Under the pieces are notes generated by a model. It saw only the letters and a program-made list of their open reading frames with translations, searched no databases and was not told the DNA's origin. From Streptomyces sp. NRRL B-1140 (GTDB taxonomy: Bacteria; Actinomycetota; Actinomycetes; Streptomycetales; Streptomycetaceae), in contig NZ_LGEA01000036.1 in NCBI RefSeq assembly GCF_001280065.1, positions 1-64,000 on the forward strand: a stretch of DNA of 64,000 nt, read 5' to 3'. Of the stretch, positions 29,240 to 39,292 are shown piece after piece. Both the position numbers and the translations under genes were made by a program. Each line of letters opens with the position of its first letter. Position 1 is the stretch's first letter.

Positions 29240-30766
29240 CTACGAGCCCTGCGGCTGTCGGGCCGCCGACTCGGACAGGCGGGGGCCCGTGGGCAGGAAC
29301 CTCGACCAGGCCAGAGGGACGGGGGTCGGGTCAACCTTCTCGTAGCCGAGCCTGGTCTGGGCGATCTTGGCCTCGGTCAGTGCCTGCTCGCGCTGCTCCT
29401 TGGAGGTACCGATGCCCTTGTCCTCGGTGGCGCTGTCGCTATTGGACTGCAGCGCATAGCGCAGGCCGGTGTCGGTGACCAGGAAGACGCTGCCTGCCTT
29501 GGTCTCGGTGCCCTGGAACTGGCGGTAGAGCTGTCCGGAGCCGGCGGTGACATACGCGCTGGAGGAGCCGGTGGGCAGCGAGGCGGGGAAGTCGGTGCCG
29601 ACCCACGTGGATAGGGTGGTCGTGCCGTTCTTCGTGTCGACCGAGCGCAGGACGTTGCAGACGGTGTTGCGGCCGGTGGTGGCGCTGGTGCCGTTGTTGA
29701 CGGTCTTCGGCTTGTACGTCGGCCACTTCTTCTCGCCACGGAAGGCGGTGCTGTCGACCACCGCGCCGGGGGCGACCTGTTGTGCCTCGCCTGTCTGCCC
29801 GACGGCGATGAGCTTGCCGCTGTTCAGCAGGAGGGTTGCGGTGAACTCGCTGATCCGGGCGACCTCGCCGGGGAGGACGACGTAGTACTGCATGCGCGTG
29901 CCGTCATAGGCCTTGATGACCATGCCGACTTTGTCGTACTCACCGAGGCTTTCGGACGCGCCGGCCTCGGCGCCGGGGGTGCCGTCGATCGAGGGGATGG
30001 TCAGGGGGTCGCCCTTGTGCAGGGTGTCCAGCCAGTCCTGGGAGACGCGCTGCGGGGCGCGGCCCTGGGTGTCGAGGGCCTTGAGGAGTTCTTTGTCGGT
30101 GGGGTCGCCGAGCGGGTAGGCCCAGCCGCGGTCGTCGACGACGTACTGCGTTTTGCCGTCCGGACCGACGACGTACATCAGGTCGCTCCCGGAGAGCTTG
30201 TGGCGGCCCTCCGTCCTTGTCCACTCCTTCTCGGCCAGGACGAACGCCGCTTTCTGGATGGCCCGTCCGCCGTCGCTCGGGCGCTCGCAGACCGCCCAGC
30301 GCTTAGCGGCCTCCGCCTCATCGGTGGAGGGCAGCCGGTCGGGGGCGTACGGGATGCCGAGGGTGGCACCGTGTGGGGGCTTGCCGCTGTCGAGGACCTT
30401 CTCGTCGACTGTGATGATGCTGTTCTTGTCGGGCTTCAGCAGCAGTTTCGCCGAGGCCATGTTGAGCACCGGGTGAAGCTGCTTCTGGCCCTTCGTCTTC
30501 AGGACGACGTATCGCGTCGTCGAGTCGCTGGCGACGATGACGTGTTCGTTCGGGGTGTCCCAGCCTCTCGGGGCGGTGGGGCTGAAGAGCCCGATGGCGC
30601 CGAACACCGCGAGGATCACCACGGCAACCACCACCCCTGGCCATACCGCGCTCAGCGGCTTCGGCGCGCCCTCCTCGGAACCCGACGGCGACGGCCGCAG
30701 AAACGAAGCGAGTGTGCGACGCTTCGCGAAGGTGTAGGCGTTGAGTTCATCGCGGCGTGATGCCAT
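29240..30766 (-). CDS. eccB: Type VII secretion protein EccB
   Basis: Core component of the ESX membrane complex, with a large domain outside the membrane. The 508-aa protein begins MASRRDELNAYTFAKRR, the typical EccB cytosolic start. It has one transmembrane helix at about residues 43-62 and then an extracytoplasmic repeat domain containing VVGPDGKTQYVVDDRGWAYPLG. It lies 28 bp before the mycosin gene and probably in one transcript with it; it is transcribed divergently from eccE. Confidence 0.93.
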   Translation of the reverse strand: MASRRDELNAYTFAKRRTLASFLRPSPSGSEEGAPKPLSAVWPGVVVAVVILAVFGAIGLFSPTAPRGWDTPNEHVIVASDSTTRYVVLKTKGQKQLHPVLNMASAKLLLKPDKNSIITVDEKVLDSGKPPHGATLGIPYAPDRLPSTDEAEAAKRWAVCERPSDGGRAIQKAAFVLAEKEWTRTEGRHKLSGSDLMYVVGPDGKTQYVVDDRGWAYPLGDPTDKELLKALDTQGRAPQRVSQDWLDTLHKGDPLTIPSIDGTPGAEAGASESLGEYDKVGMVIKAYDGTRMQYYVVLPGEVARISEFTATLLLNSGKLIAVGQTGEAQQVAPGAVVDSTAFRGEKKWPTYKPKTVNNGTSATTGRNTVCNVLRSVDTKNGTTTLSTWVGTDFPASLPTGSSSAYVTAGSGQLYRQFQGTETKAGSVFLVTDTGLRYALQSNSDSATEDKGIGTSKEQREQALTEAKIAQTRLGYEKVDPTPVPLAWSRFLPTGPRLSESAARQPQGS

Positions 30767-30972
30767 CCGTGTCCGCTCTTTCCCCGTTGCGGAGCCCTGG
30801 GGACGGTGATGGTGACCGTCGCCCGGCCGTGGTTGCCTCTGGTGCCTCGTTGTCAGGCCCGGCCCCTACTATGCCTGTTGCGTGACCGTGCGTGTGTCAC
30901 GGGCAGTGGGCTCAGGACTCGCATGAGCGAGTGGGTAGAGGTATTCGTGAGACATTCGGGGGGTTTGGGGTG

Positions 30973-32301
30973 ATGGCTTCCGCACGGCGGTCACAGTCAC
31001 GATCGCAATCGAGGTCGCGTTCGGGCAGCGCCGGTCGGCCGGTGCCCAGCGACGGCGGGGCGGCGTCAGGCAATGTCACGCCGCACCTGAGGGCACGTTC
31101 GGGGCGCGGAGGTTCCTTCGCCGTGCAGCGGCTGGTGTTGCTGGAACTGGCCGCGGCACTCGTCATGTGCGGCTGGGTGATCGGGACATACGCGCTCGTC
31201 CCGGCCGCCGTCGTGGCCGGGATCCTCGTGATGCTCGCGCTGGTGCGGCGCCGAGGGCGCTCCCTGCCCGAGTGGCTGGCCCGCGTGCAGGCCCTGCGCT
31301 CCCGCCGCCGCAGAGCCTCCAACAGCACAGTGCCGCCGGGCACGGACCCGGGGCTGGCCCCTGCCGTCGAGTGCGACCCGAGCCTGCGGACCTACAGCTA
31401 CAGCCGCGGCAACGACCGAGACCAGCGGCCCGTCGGCATGGTCGGTGACGGTGGCTTCCTCACCGCGGTCCTACAAGTGGAGGCAGACTTCGGGGCGCTG
31501 CGCGCGGAGCGCGGCCGCCGCCCCCTCCCCCTCGCCCCGGTGCGGGACGCTCTGGATGTCGACGGAATCCACCTGGAGTCCGCCCAAATCGTGGTGCACA
31601 CCCAGCCCGCGCCCGCGCCGCACCTGCCCCAGCAGTCGGTCGTGGTGACCAACTACACACAGCTGCAGGGGCAGACGGCCTCTCCGGCCGTCCGCATCAC
31701 GTGGATCGCACTGAAGTTGGACCCTGAGTTGTGCTCGGAGGCGGTGGCCGCCCGCGGCGGCGGCCTCGTCGGGGCCCAGAAGAGCCTGGTGCGGTCCGCG
31801 GAGCATCTGGCGAGCCGGCTGACGGGTGCCGGGTTCCGGGTGAGCGTGCTCACCGAGGAGGAGGTGACCTCGGCCATCGCCACCTCCGCCTGCGCAAACC
31901 CGACGGTGACCACCCAAGCCGGGCACAACGAGGCGCCCCGGCGACGCACCGAGGAGACCAGTCGCAGTTGGCGGTGTGACAACCGCAGACACACCACGTA
32001 CTGGGTGCGCCGCTGGCCCTCCCTCGGCGGCTCCGGCACCGGTCTGCCGCAACTGGTCGCGCAATTGACCGCGGTGCCTGCCCTTGCGACGACGCTCAGC
32101 CTGACACTTGCCCGGAGCGGACAGCAGGAGGTAGCCCTTACTGGGCATGTGCGGGTCACCGGGCGCAGCAGCACAGAGCTCGCGTCGTCACGGCGCGAGT
32201 TGGAACGCGTGGCGCGGCAGGCGCAAACCGGACTCGCCCGACTCGACCGGGAGCAATTGCCCGGAGTCCTGGCCACGTTGCCGCTCGGAGGTGCACGCTG
32301 A
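30973..32301 (+). CDS. eccE: Type VII secretion protein EccE
   Basis: Fourth membrane component of the ESX complex. The 442-aa protein has an Arg/Ser-rich N-terminus, two adjacent transmembrane helices (about residues 52-90) and a soluble C-terminal domain. ATG at 30973 is directly preceded by GTG at 30970, either of which may be used; the ribosome binding site is only a G-run. It overlaps the next gene by 1 nt. The assignment rests on topology, size and its position beside eccB. Confidence 0.82.
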   Translation: MASARRSQSRSQSRSRSGSAGRPVPSDGGAASGNVTPHLRARSGRGGSFAVQRLVLLELAAALVMCGWVIGTYALVPAAVVAGILVMLALVRRRGRSLPEWLARVQALRSRRRRASNSTVPPGTDPGLAPAVECDPSLRTYSYSRGNDRDQRPVGMVGDGGFLTAVLQVEADFGALRAERGRRPLPLAPVRDALDVDGIHLESAQIVVHTQPAPAPHLPQQSVVVTNYTQLQGQTASPAVRITWIALKLDPELCSEAVAARGGGLVGAQKSLVRSAEHLASRLTGAGFRVSVLTEEEVTSAIATSACANPTVTTQAGHNEAPRRRTEETSRSWRCDNRRHTTYWVRRWPSLGGSGTGLPQLVAQLTAVPALATTLSLTLARSGQQEVALTGHVRVTGRSSTELASSRRELERVARQAQTGLARLDREQLPGVLATLPLGGAR

Positions 32302-33110
32302 TGGCCCCCCTGACGACCCCGATCTCGTCCGCCAACTACCCCACGGCGCCCGGTCCGGATGCGGTCCCGCCGTCCCGGACCCGCTCCGATGGCGGCGGCC
32401 TTGCCGTGCGGCTGCGCACCGGCTTCGGACTGCTCGGCCCACGCCATCCGCGACACACGCTGCCGGTTGACCAGCTCGACGCGTTGTCGCTGCCCATCGG
32501 TGACGATGGCGTGGTCGTCGGCGTCACCCCCCAAGGCCAGCCCGCCGTGCTCGGGGTGAACCGTCCGACGCCTTACGACGTGCTGCTGATCGGCGGCCTG
32601 TGGACGGCCCAGGTGCTCGCCCTGCGCGCCGCGGCGACGGGCGCGCGGGTCGCCGTCGAGACCGGCCGCGCCCAGCACTGGTCGCAGATCGTCCAGGCAG
32701 TGGGCGGCGGCCAGTCAGGGATGACGGTGCACGACGTGGGCCGAGTCCCTCCCCTCGGCGCCTCGGCCGGCAACCCGGTCCTGGTGGTCCGGGACTGCGG
32801 TATGCGTCCGCCACGCGGACGCGTGGTGTCGGCTCCCTGGCAGTCGGTGCTCACCCTGCTGCCGTATCTCAGCCCGGTGGCACCCAGGCTGATGCGTCAG
32901 GCGCGGCTCACCGGAGTGCAGCGGGTGTCGCCCGACGAGGCGGCCGAGGTAGGCCGGGTGATCGGCCTGCCGCGCACCGAGTACGAACCGCTACCGACCC
33001 TCGCTGACGGGATGACCCTGTGGTGCACCGACGGTGACCGCCAGTACGTCATGACGCAGCCCACGGACGCCGAGATCGGTCTGCTGGGTATGGCCCGGCG
33101 GATGGACTGA
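32301..33110 (+). CDS. ESX-associated protein of unknown function
   Basis: Predicted 269-aa soluble protein without signal peptide or obvious catalytic motif. Segments such as PYDVLLIGGLWTAQVLALRA and PVLVVRDCG suggest an alpha/beta fold. It starts at the last base of the eccE stop and is therefore translationally coupled to eccE. An accessory cytosolic role in the secretion machine is likely; nothing more can be read from the sequence. Confidence 0.75.
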   Translation: MAPLTTPISSANYPTAPGPDAVPPSRTRSDGGGLAVRLRTGFGLLGPRHPRHTLPVDQLDALSLPIGDDGVVVGVTPQGQPAVLGVNRPTPYDVLLIGGLWTAQVLALRAAATGARVAVETGRAQHWSQIVQAVGGGQSGMTVHDVGRVPPLGASAGNPVLVVRDCGMRPPRGRVVSAPWQSVLTLLPYLSPVAPRLMRQARLTGVQRVSPDEAAEVGRVIGLPRTEYEPLPTLADGMTLWCTDGDRQYVMTQPTDAEIGLLGMARRMD

Positions 33111-33163
33111 CCGCGAACTCGCGTTGGTCCAACCGACTTTGTGTCGGACGCACCCCACGCGGA

Positions 33164-33184
33164 CGGACACGCCTGCCGTGTCCG
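33164..33184 (+). terminator. Terminator after the eccE pair
   Basis: CGGACACG (33164-33171) pairs with CGTGTCCG (33177-33184) around a 5-nt loop, followed by CCTCTTTCTTG, a pyrimidine-rich tail. Confidence 0.65.
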
Positions 33185-33341
33185 CCTCTTTCTTGATTAG
33201 GCTGGGGCGGGGGACGAGGCGATGACCCAACAGGGTGACGCGATATCGGGGGTGGCCCAGGGGGTAGCCCACTGACTCGTGCGACAGCAAGGGTCGCCCC
33301 AGCACGGCATGAGGGTGCTCGAGCACACCAGGAGGAACACT

Positions 33342-36300
33342 GTGAGCAGCGATCGGGACGGGATCCGCGGGGGCTGGGCGACACCCGGCGATGACCAGCC
33401 CGACGCGGAGTCCGCAGCGGAGATGACGGGCGAGTTCACCATCGACTACGCCCCGCCCGCCTGGTACACGCAGAATGCCTCGGGGAGTTCGTCCTCGGGG
33501 CAGGGGGCGGGCGGGTCCGAGGACTCAAGCGCTCCCGGGGCGCCCGGCCCCGGGGCGATCGGCGCTTCCGGCGTGCCCGGTGGCGCCGGAGCCGCCTGGG
33601 CGCCTGGGGGTCCGACCGTGCCGAAGGGACCCGTGCCGCCGCTGCCCGGGCTGACCCGACCGGCGCACGCCAATCCTGACGGTGGGCCTTCGGCCTCTCC
33701 GACGTCCATGCCGGGGCAGGCCTCCCCACCGGCTCCGGCGCCCGGGGCGCCCTTCACGCCTCCCGCGCCGGCCCCCGCTCCGGGCGCCCCGTTCACGCCT
33801 CCCGCGTCCGCGCCGGGTGCGCCCTTCGCACCGCCTGCGCCGCCTGCGCCCTCTTCGGAGGGCCCTGCGGCCGTGCCCAGGCTTCCGATGGGCAGCGGAT
33901 TCGAGCCGCAGGGGTCGCCGCACGGCGAACAGTCTGAGGGGCAGGTGGAGGCGCCCGCGGGGGATGCGGCTTCTCCTGCGGCCGTGCCGCACATCCCCGT
34001 CGGCGGGCATCAGCCGCAGTGGGCCCCGCCGGCTCCGCCGGAGGCCCCGGCCGTCCCGGCGAATCCCGCGGTCCCGGCAGCTCCGCCTGTCGCTTCGGTG
34101 GCCCCAGTCGCTCCCGAGGCTTCGGCCGTGGCGGCTTCCGATGATGCCGCGGAGCCAGAGAACGGCGATCTGGAGAGCGGCGCCACCATGCGCTTCTCCG
34201 CCGTCGCCCTGAAGCGGGAGATCGAGGAGCGTGCCGCTGCGGAGGCGGCCTCCGCGCCCGCCGCCCCTGAAGGGTCCGAAGGCTCCGCAGACACCGACGC
34301 CCCCGAGGCCACCGAGGCGAAGAACGCCGACGAGGCCGTAGGCGGGCTTCGACCCGACGACGCGGAGGACGTCGCTCCCGCTGCGGAGGGGGACGACTCC
34401 CCAGCGGCTTCGGATGACGCGCTGGACGTGGACTCCTTCACGGACGTGCCACCACCGCTCGCTGAGGCCGAGTCGGGGAACACGCGCCCCAAAGCGGAGG
34501 ACGTGGAGTCCTCGGCCGCCGAGGCCGACGACGCCGACTCCGAGCCGGCACCGGTCGATGACGCGCAGCTTGAGGACACGAAGCCCGAGGCCGGCCTGTC
34601 TGAGGACGCGCAGCCCGGGTACGCGCTGCCCGGCTCCGACGAGTCCGAGCACGCGGTACCCGCCGACGCCGAGCACGAGGGTGAGGACTCGGTGGCGCCA
34701 GCTGCCGAGCCGGCCGACGCGCCCCTCGCCGACCACGCGTCCGCGCCGGGCCAGCCCGAGGACGCCGCACCGCCGGCACCGGCCTCCCCCGATGCGCCGC
34801 ACGGCACGCCGCCCGGCTTCACTCCCCCGCCCCCGCCGGGCGTGCCGCCGCTGCCGCCGTCGTACCAGCCGGCCGCTCCGGCCCCGGCGAGCGAGTGGCC
34901 CGCCCAGCCGCAGCAGCAGCCGCAGGCGCAGCCCTGGGACCCGAACACGCCCGCTCAGCCGCAGCCGACGGCCGCACAGGGACAGCACCCGGTGCCGCCG
35001 CAGCCCTCCGTGCCGGTACAGCAGCCGCCGGCGCAGCAGCCAACGTTCCAGCCGCAGGCGCCGCAGCCCGCGCCCGCCGCATGGAACCAGCCTGCCGCAC
35101 CGGCGCCGCCCGCGCAGCCCACCCCGCAGCCCGGCGGTTACGGCTTCCCGCACCAGGGCACTCCGCCCACCGCCCCGCCCGCCCCGCAAGGCGGATACGG
35201 CTTTCCTCAGCCGGGCGCTCCGGCTCCGGATGCCCAGCAGCCCTCGGCTCGGCAGCCCCAGAGTGCGCCGGCCCCCGCACCCGACGCCCAGGGCGGCTAC
35301 GGCTTCCCGCACCAGAGCACTCCGGCCACCGCTCAGGGCGGATACGGCTTCCCGCACCCCGGTGCTCAGCCCCCGCACCAGCAGGTCCAGCCGCAGCCTC
35401 ACATCCCGCCGCAGGCCCAGCCCCACACCGAGGGCCACACCCCGCAGGCCGGCCCGTCGGGACAGCCGCAGCCAGGGCAGCAGCCCCAGCAGCCCGTCGA
35501 CCCCCGCACCGGCGCCGCCTGGCCTCAGCCCATGCAGCACGACCAGCGGCAGCCGACCAACCCCGGGGTCGCGCCGCTCGGTTACACCGCTGCCGTGGAG
35601 CTGTCGTCCGACCGGCTGCTCAACAGCAAGAAGCAGAAGGCGAAGAGCAGCCGTCCGGCGGCCGGTGGCGGTCGGTTCAAGATCGGCGGCAAGAGGGAGG
35701 AGGCCGAGCGGCAGCGCAAGCTCGACCTGATCCGTACGCCCGTGCTGTCCTGCTACCGGATCGCGGTGATCAGCCTCAAGGGCGGTGTCGGCAAGACGAC
35801 CACGACCACCGCGCTCGGCTCCACGCTCGCCACCGAGCGGCAGGACAAGATCCTCGCGATCGACGCCAACCCGGACGCCGGCACCCTCGGACGCCGGGTG
35901 CGGCGGGAGACCGGGGCCACCATCCGTGACCTCGTCCAGGCGATCCCGTACCTCAACTCGTACATGGACATCCGGCGGTTCACGTCGCAGGCGCCCTCCG
36001 GCCTGGAGATCATCGCCAACGACGTCGACCCGGCCGTGTCCACGACCTTCAACGACGAGGACTACCGGCGCGCGATCGACGTGCTGGGCAAGCAGTACCC
36101 GGTGATCCTCACCGACTCCGGTACCGGTCTGCTGTACAGCGCGATGCGCGGTGTACTGGACCTCGCCGACCAGCTCATCATCATCTCGACGCCGTCCGTG
36201 GACGGTGCGAGCAGTGCGAGTACGACGCTGGACTGGCTGTCGGCGCACGGTTACGCCGACCTCGTCTCGCGGTCCCTCACCGTCATCTCCGGGGTCCGCG

Positions 36301-37124
36301 AGACCGGGAAGATGATCAAGGTCGAGGACATCGTGACTCACTTCGAGACGCGCTGCCGGGGCGTCGTCGTCGTGCCCTTCGACGAGCATCTCGCCGCCGG
36401 TGCCGAGGTCGACCTCGACATGATGCGACCGAAGGTGCGGGAGGCGTACTTCAACCTGGCGACGATGGTCGCCGAGGACTTCGTCCGGCACCAGCAGTCG
36501 CACGGGCTGTGGACCTCCGACGGCAATCCGCCGCCGGTCGCGGCCCCGCCGATGCCGGGCCAAGCCGGGCCGGGGCAGCTCTACGGCCAGCCCGGGCAGC
36601 CTCCGCATCCCGGTCTGCAGCAGCCTCCGCATCCCGGTCTGCAGCAGCCCGCTCCTGGACAGCAGCAGGCTCCCGGCCAGCCGGACCAGTACCCGCAGCC
36701 GCCGACGCCGCAGCCCGGGCAGCCCTACGCCCAGCCCGGGCAGCCGTACCCTCAGCCGGGACAGCCCTATGCCCAGCCGGGACAGCCCCCGGCCCAGCCC
36801 GGGCAGCCGTATCCGCAGGCCGCGGGCCAGCCGCCCTTCCCGCAGCCCGGCCAGCCCGGGCAGCCGGGACAGCCCGGCCAGCCGGTGCAGCAGTCCGGGC
36901 CGCCGGCGGCCCATCCCGGCCAGCCGTACCCCCAGCCCGGGCAGCCCCCGGCCGCTCCCCCGCAGCCGGGCTATGGCTACCCCCAGCCCGGGCAGCCGGG
37001 CTACGGCTACCCCCAGGCCGACCAGCCGGGCTACGGCTACCCCCAGGCCGACCAGCCCGGGCAGCCCGGGCACCCGGCCCAGCCGGACGGGCAGACGCCG
37101 CCGCCCCCGCCTCCGACGCAGTAA
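33342..37124 (+). CDS. EspI/MinD-like ATPase with very long Pro-rich arms
   Basis: Predicted 1,260-aa protein. GTG at 33342 follows an ideal GGAGGAA. Residues 1-790 are low-complexity (Pro, Ala, Glu, Gln). Within them, near residues 599-672, are four GGYGFP(H/Q) repeats. A P-loop ATPase of the MinD/ParA/SIMIBI type follows, with KGGVGKTT (K818), over about residues 805-1060. The C-terminal 180 residues are again repeats of QPGQPY and QPGYGYPQ type. The plan, a Pro-rich arm plus MinD-like ATPase in an ESX locus, matches mycobacterial EspI, which modulates ESX-1. Localisation or regulation of the secretion complex is the likely job. Confidence 0.85.
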   Translation: MSSDRDGIRGGWATPGDDQPDAESAAEMTGEFTIDYAPPAWYTQNASGSSSSGQGAGGSEDSSAPGAPGPGAIGASGVPGGAGAAWAPGGPTVPKGPVPPLPGLTRPAHANPDGGPSASPTSMPGQASPPAPAPGAPFTPPAPAPAPGAPFTPPASAPGAPFAPPAPPAPSSEGPAAVPRLPMGSGFEPQGSPHGEQSEGQVEAPAGDAASPAAVPHIPVGGHQPQWAPPAPPEAPAVPANPAVPAAPPVASVAPVAPEASAVAASDDAAEPENGDLESGATMRFSAVALKREIEERAAAEAASAPAAPEGSEGSADTDAPEATEAKNADEAVGGLRPDDAEDVAPAAEGDDSPAASDDALDVDSFTDVPPPLAEAESGNTRPKAEDVESSAAEADDADSEPAPVDDAQLEDTKPEAGLSEDAQPGYALPGSDESEHAVPADAEHEGEDSVAPAAEPADAPLADHASAPGQPEDAAPPAPASPDAPHGTPPGFTPPPPPGVPPLPPSYQPAAPAPASEWPAQPQQQPQAQPWDPNTPAQPQPTAAQGQHPVPPQPSVPVQQPPAQQPTFQPQAPQPAPAAWNQPAAPAPPAQPTPQPGGYGFPHQGTPPTAPPAPQGGYGFPQPGAPAPDAQQPSARQPQSAPAPAPDAQGGYGFPHQSTPATAQGGYGFPHPGAQPPHQQVQPQPHIPPQAQPHTEGHTPQAGPSGQPQPGQQPQQPVDPRTGAAWPQPMQHDQRQPTNPGVAPLGYTAAVELSSDRLLNSKKQKAKSSRPAAGGGRFKIGGKREEAERQRKLDLIRTPVLSCYRIAVISLKGGVGKTTTTTALGSTLATERQDKILAIDANPDAGTLGRRVRRETGATIRDLVQAIPYLNSYMDIRRFTSQAPSGLEIIANDVDPAVSTTFNDEDYRRAIDVLGKQYPVILTDSGTGLLYSAMRGVLDLADQLIIISTPSVDGASSASTTLDWLSAHGYADLVSRSLTVISGVRETGKMIKVEDIVTHFETRCRGVVVVPFDEHLAAGAEVDLDMMRPKVREAYFNLATMVAEDFVRHQQSHGLWTSDGNPPPVAAPPMPGQAGPGQLYGQPGQPPHPGLQQPPHPGLQQPAPGQQQAPGQPDQYPQPPTPQPGQPYAQPGQPYPQPGQPYAQPGQPPAQPGQPYPQAAGQPPFPQPGQPGQPGQPGQPVQQSGPPAAHPGQPYPQPGQPPAAPPQPGYGYPQPGQPGYGYPQADQPGYGYPQADQPGQPGHPAQPDGQTPPPPPPTQ

Positions 37125-37138
37125 TCGCCTCACCCGAT

Positions 37139-37199
37139 CGGCCCCTTCTCAGGGGCCGGTCCCCGCTCCGGCCCGCGCCGCTTCGACTCGGCGCGGGCC
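37139..37199 (+). terminator. Tandem hairpins closing the ESX locus
   Basis: Two hairpins lie directly after the ATPase gene: CGGCCCCT/AGGGGCCG at 37139-37158 with a 4-nt loop, and an 11-bp stem at 37170-37180/37189-37199 followed by TTGG. They separate the ESX locus from the ABC transporter operon. Confidence 0.8.
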
Positions 37200-37420
37200 T
37201 TGGCGCGTTCAGGGGCGAATTCCGTTGCCAGGCCCTGGCCAGGGGCGCGTCAGTGGTCTCGACCAATGGGTGCGGAACGCTCGCCGATTCGTTATTTCCG
37301 CAGGCCACAAGGGGTGAATGCGGCGTTGACGGGTGGCGGGGCCGCTGGTACACACACATCACGGATCTGACAGCTGATCAACCCGTCCTTCCCGTCCGAG
37401 CGATGACGCGAGGTCCGCCC

Positions 37421-39274
37421 ATGGGCACGAACGATCAGAAACGCAGCCTCCCGCACGGCCTCCGGCTCGTCGCCCTGGCCGGGGCGGCCGCGCTCACCCT
37501 CACCGCCGGTCTCACGACCCCGCTCGCCCCGGCGCCCCAGCAGGCCCGGGCGGCCGACGACGGCAAGAAGGTGCTGACCGTCGCCGTGGCGCAGAGCGTG
37601 GACTCGCTCAGCCCGTTTCTGGCGGTCCGGCTGCTCAGTACGAGCATCCACCGGCTCGTGTACGAGTACCTGACGAACTACGACCCCAAGGACAACCGCG
37701 CCATCGCGGGCCTGGCCACCAAGTGGGAGCCGTCGGCGGACAAGCTGACCTGGACGTACACGATCCGTTCGAACTCCACGTGGTCGGACGGCGAGCAGGC
37801 CACCGCCGAGGACGCGGCGTGGACGTTCAACAAGATGATGACCGACTCCGGCGCGGCCACGGCCAACGGCAGCTACGTCGGGAACTTCAGGAAGGTGACG
37901 GCTCCGAGCCCCACCCAGCTGGTCATCGAGCTGAAGAAGCCGCAGGCCACGATGGCCGCGCTGGACGTGCCGATCGTGCCGAAGCACGTGTGGGAGAAGG
38001 TCTCGGACTTCTCCGCGTTCAACAACGACAAGAGCTTCCCCGTGGTGGGGAACGGGCCGTTCGTGCTGAGCGGGTACAAGGCCGACAGCTACGTCCGGCT
38101 CAAGGCCAACAAGAGCTTCTGGCGCGGGTCGCCGAAGTTCGACGAGCTGGTGTTCCGCTACTACAAGGACCAGGACGCGGCCGTGTCGGCGCTGCGCAAG
38201 GGCGAGGTGTCCTTCGTGGCCGGGTCCCCGTCCCTGACGCCCGCTCAGGCGGAGTCCCTGAAGGGCGCTGACGACATCCAGGTGAACGACGCCCCCGGCC
38301 GCCGTTTCTACGCCCTCGCCACCAACCCGGGCGCGAAGGCGAAGAACGGCGAGAAGTTCGGCGACGGCCACCCCTCCCTGCTGGACCAGCGGGTGCGCAA
38401 CGCGCTGTTCCGGGCCGTGGACCGCGAGGCCATCATCGACAAGGTGTTCCGGGGCCACGCCGTCGAGGGCGAGGGCTACCTCCCGCCGCGCTTCCAGGAC
38501 TACTTCTGGAAGCCCTCCGCGGACCGGAAGCTGGCGTACGACCCGGCCGAGGCGGCCCGGCTGCTCGACCAGGCGGGGTACAAGAAGAACGGCGACGGCA
38601 AGCGCGTCGGCAAGGACGGCAAGCCGATCACCTACCGCGTGCTGTGCCACGCCACCGACCCGAACGACAAGGCGGTCGGCAAGTACCTGCAGGAGTGGTG
38701 GGGCAAGCTCGGCATCGGAGTGCGGCTCAACTGCCTGGACAACGTGACCGACCCGTGGCTGGCCGGCACGTACGACCTGGCGTTCGACGGCTGGTCGGTC
38801 AATCCCGACCCGGACTTCGTCCTGTCGATCCATACGTGCGGCGCGCTCCCGGCGACCCCGAAGGACACCGGCGCGACGGACAATTTCATCTGCGACAAGA
38901 AGTACGACGAGCTCTATGCCCGGCAGCTGAGCGAGTACGACCCCGCCAAACGGGCGGACATCGTCAAGCGGATGGAGTCGCGGCTGTACGACCTCGGGTA
39001 CATGAACGTCATGGCGTATCCGAACGCGGTCGAGGCCTTCCGGACGGACCAGATCAAGTCGATCACGACCATGCCGGCGAAGGCGGGCAACATCTACGGT
39101 CAGGACGGTTACTGGAGCTGGTGGTCAGCGGTCCCCGCGGACTCCGGCGGCTCCTCCGACACCGCCTCGTCGACGGGGGTTGTGGTGGGGATCGTCGCGG
39201 GTGTCCTGATCCTCGGCGGGCTCGGCGCCTTCGCGGCGATGCGGCGACGGGCCACCGCCGAGGAACGCGAGTGA
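37421..39274 (+). CDS. Peptide/nickel-type ABC transporter substrate-binding protein
   Basis: SBP family 5 (Opp/Dpp/Nik class) ligand-binding protein, 617 aa from the ATG at 37421 (GCGAGG upstream; ATG at 37403 is possible). A Sec signal peptide ends near QQARA. The family 5 start VLTVAVAQSVDSLSPF and the later domain are intact. There is no lipobox; instead a C-terminal transmembrane helix (about residues 580-603) with an Arg-rich end anchors it, an arrangement seen in some actinobacterial SBPs. Ligand is probably an oligopeptide, not certain. It heads a five-gene importer operon. Confidence 0.88.
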   Translation: MGTNDQKRSLPHGLRLVALAGAAALTLTAGLTTPLAPAPQQARAADDGKKVLTVAVAQSVDSLSPFLAVRLLSTSIHRLVYEYLTNYDPKDNRAIAGLATKWEPSADKLTWTYTIRSNSTWSDGEQATAEDAAWTFNKMMTDSGAATANGSYVGNFRKVTAPSPTQLVIELKKPQATMAALDVPIVPKHVWEKVSDFSAFNNDKSFPVVGNGPFVLSGYKADSYVRLKANKSFWRGSPKFDELVFRYYKDQDAAVSALRKGEVSFVAGSPSLTPAQAESLKGADDIQVNDAPGRRFYALATNPGAKAKNGEKFGDGHPSLLDQRVRNALFRAVDREAIIDKVFRGHAVEGEGYLPPRFQDYFWKPSADRKLAYDPAEAARLLDQAGYKKNGDGKRVGKDGKPITYRVLCHATDPNDKAVGKYLQEWWGKLGIGVRLNCLDNVTDPWLAGTYDLAFDGWSVNPDPDFVLSIHTCGALPATPKDTGATDNFICDKKYDELYARQLSEYDPAKRADIVKRMESRLYDLGYMNVMAYPNAVEAFRTDQIKSITTMPAKAGNIYGQDGYWSWWSAVPADSGGSSDTASSTGVVVGIVAGVLILGGLGAFAAMRRRATAEERE

Positions 39275-39292
39275 AGCGGCGAGCGGGTACTC

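Noticed and set aside
30840..30880. Possible promoter (TTGTCA and TACTAT) before eccE
   Set aside because: The two boxes are only 11 bp apart, so they do not make a standard promoter; left unassigned.
36590..37060. Regularly spaced repeats that could suggest a CRISPR or tandem-repeat array
   Set aside because: They are in-frame codon repeats (QPGQPY, GYGYPQ) of the EspI-like protein, with no unique spacers.
33525..37133. A 1,202-aa minus-strand frame opposite the EspI-like gene
   Set aside because: Arg/Leu/Gly-rich mirror of Pro/Ala/Gln-rich coding; no start signal and no recognisable domain.
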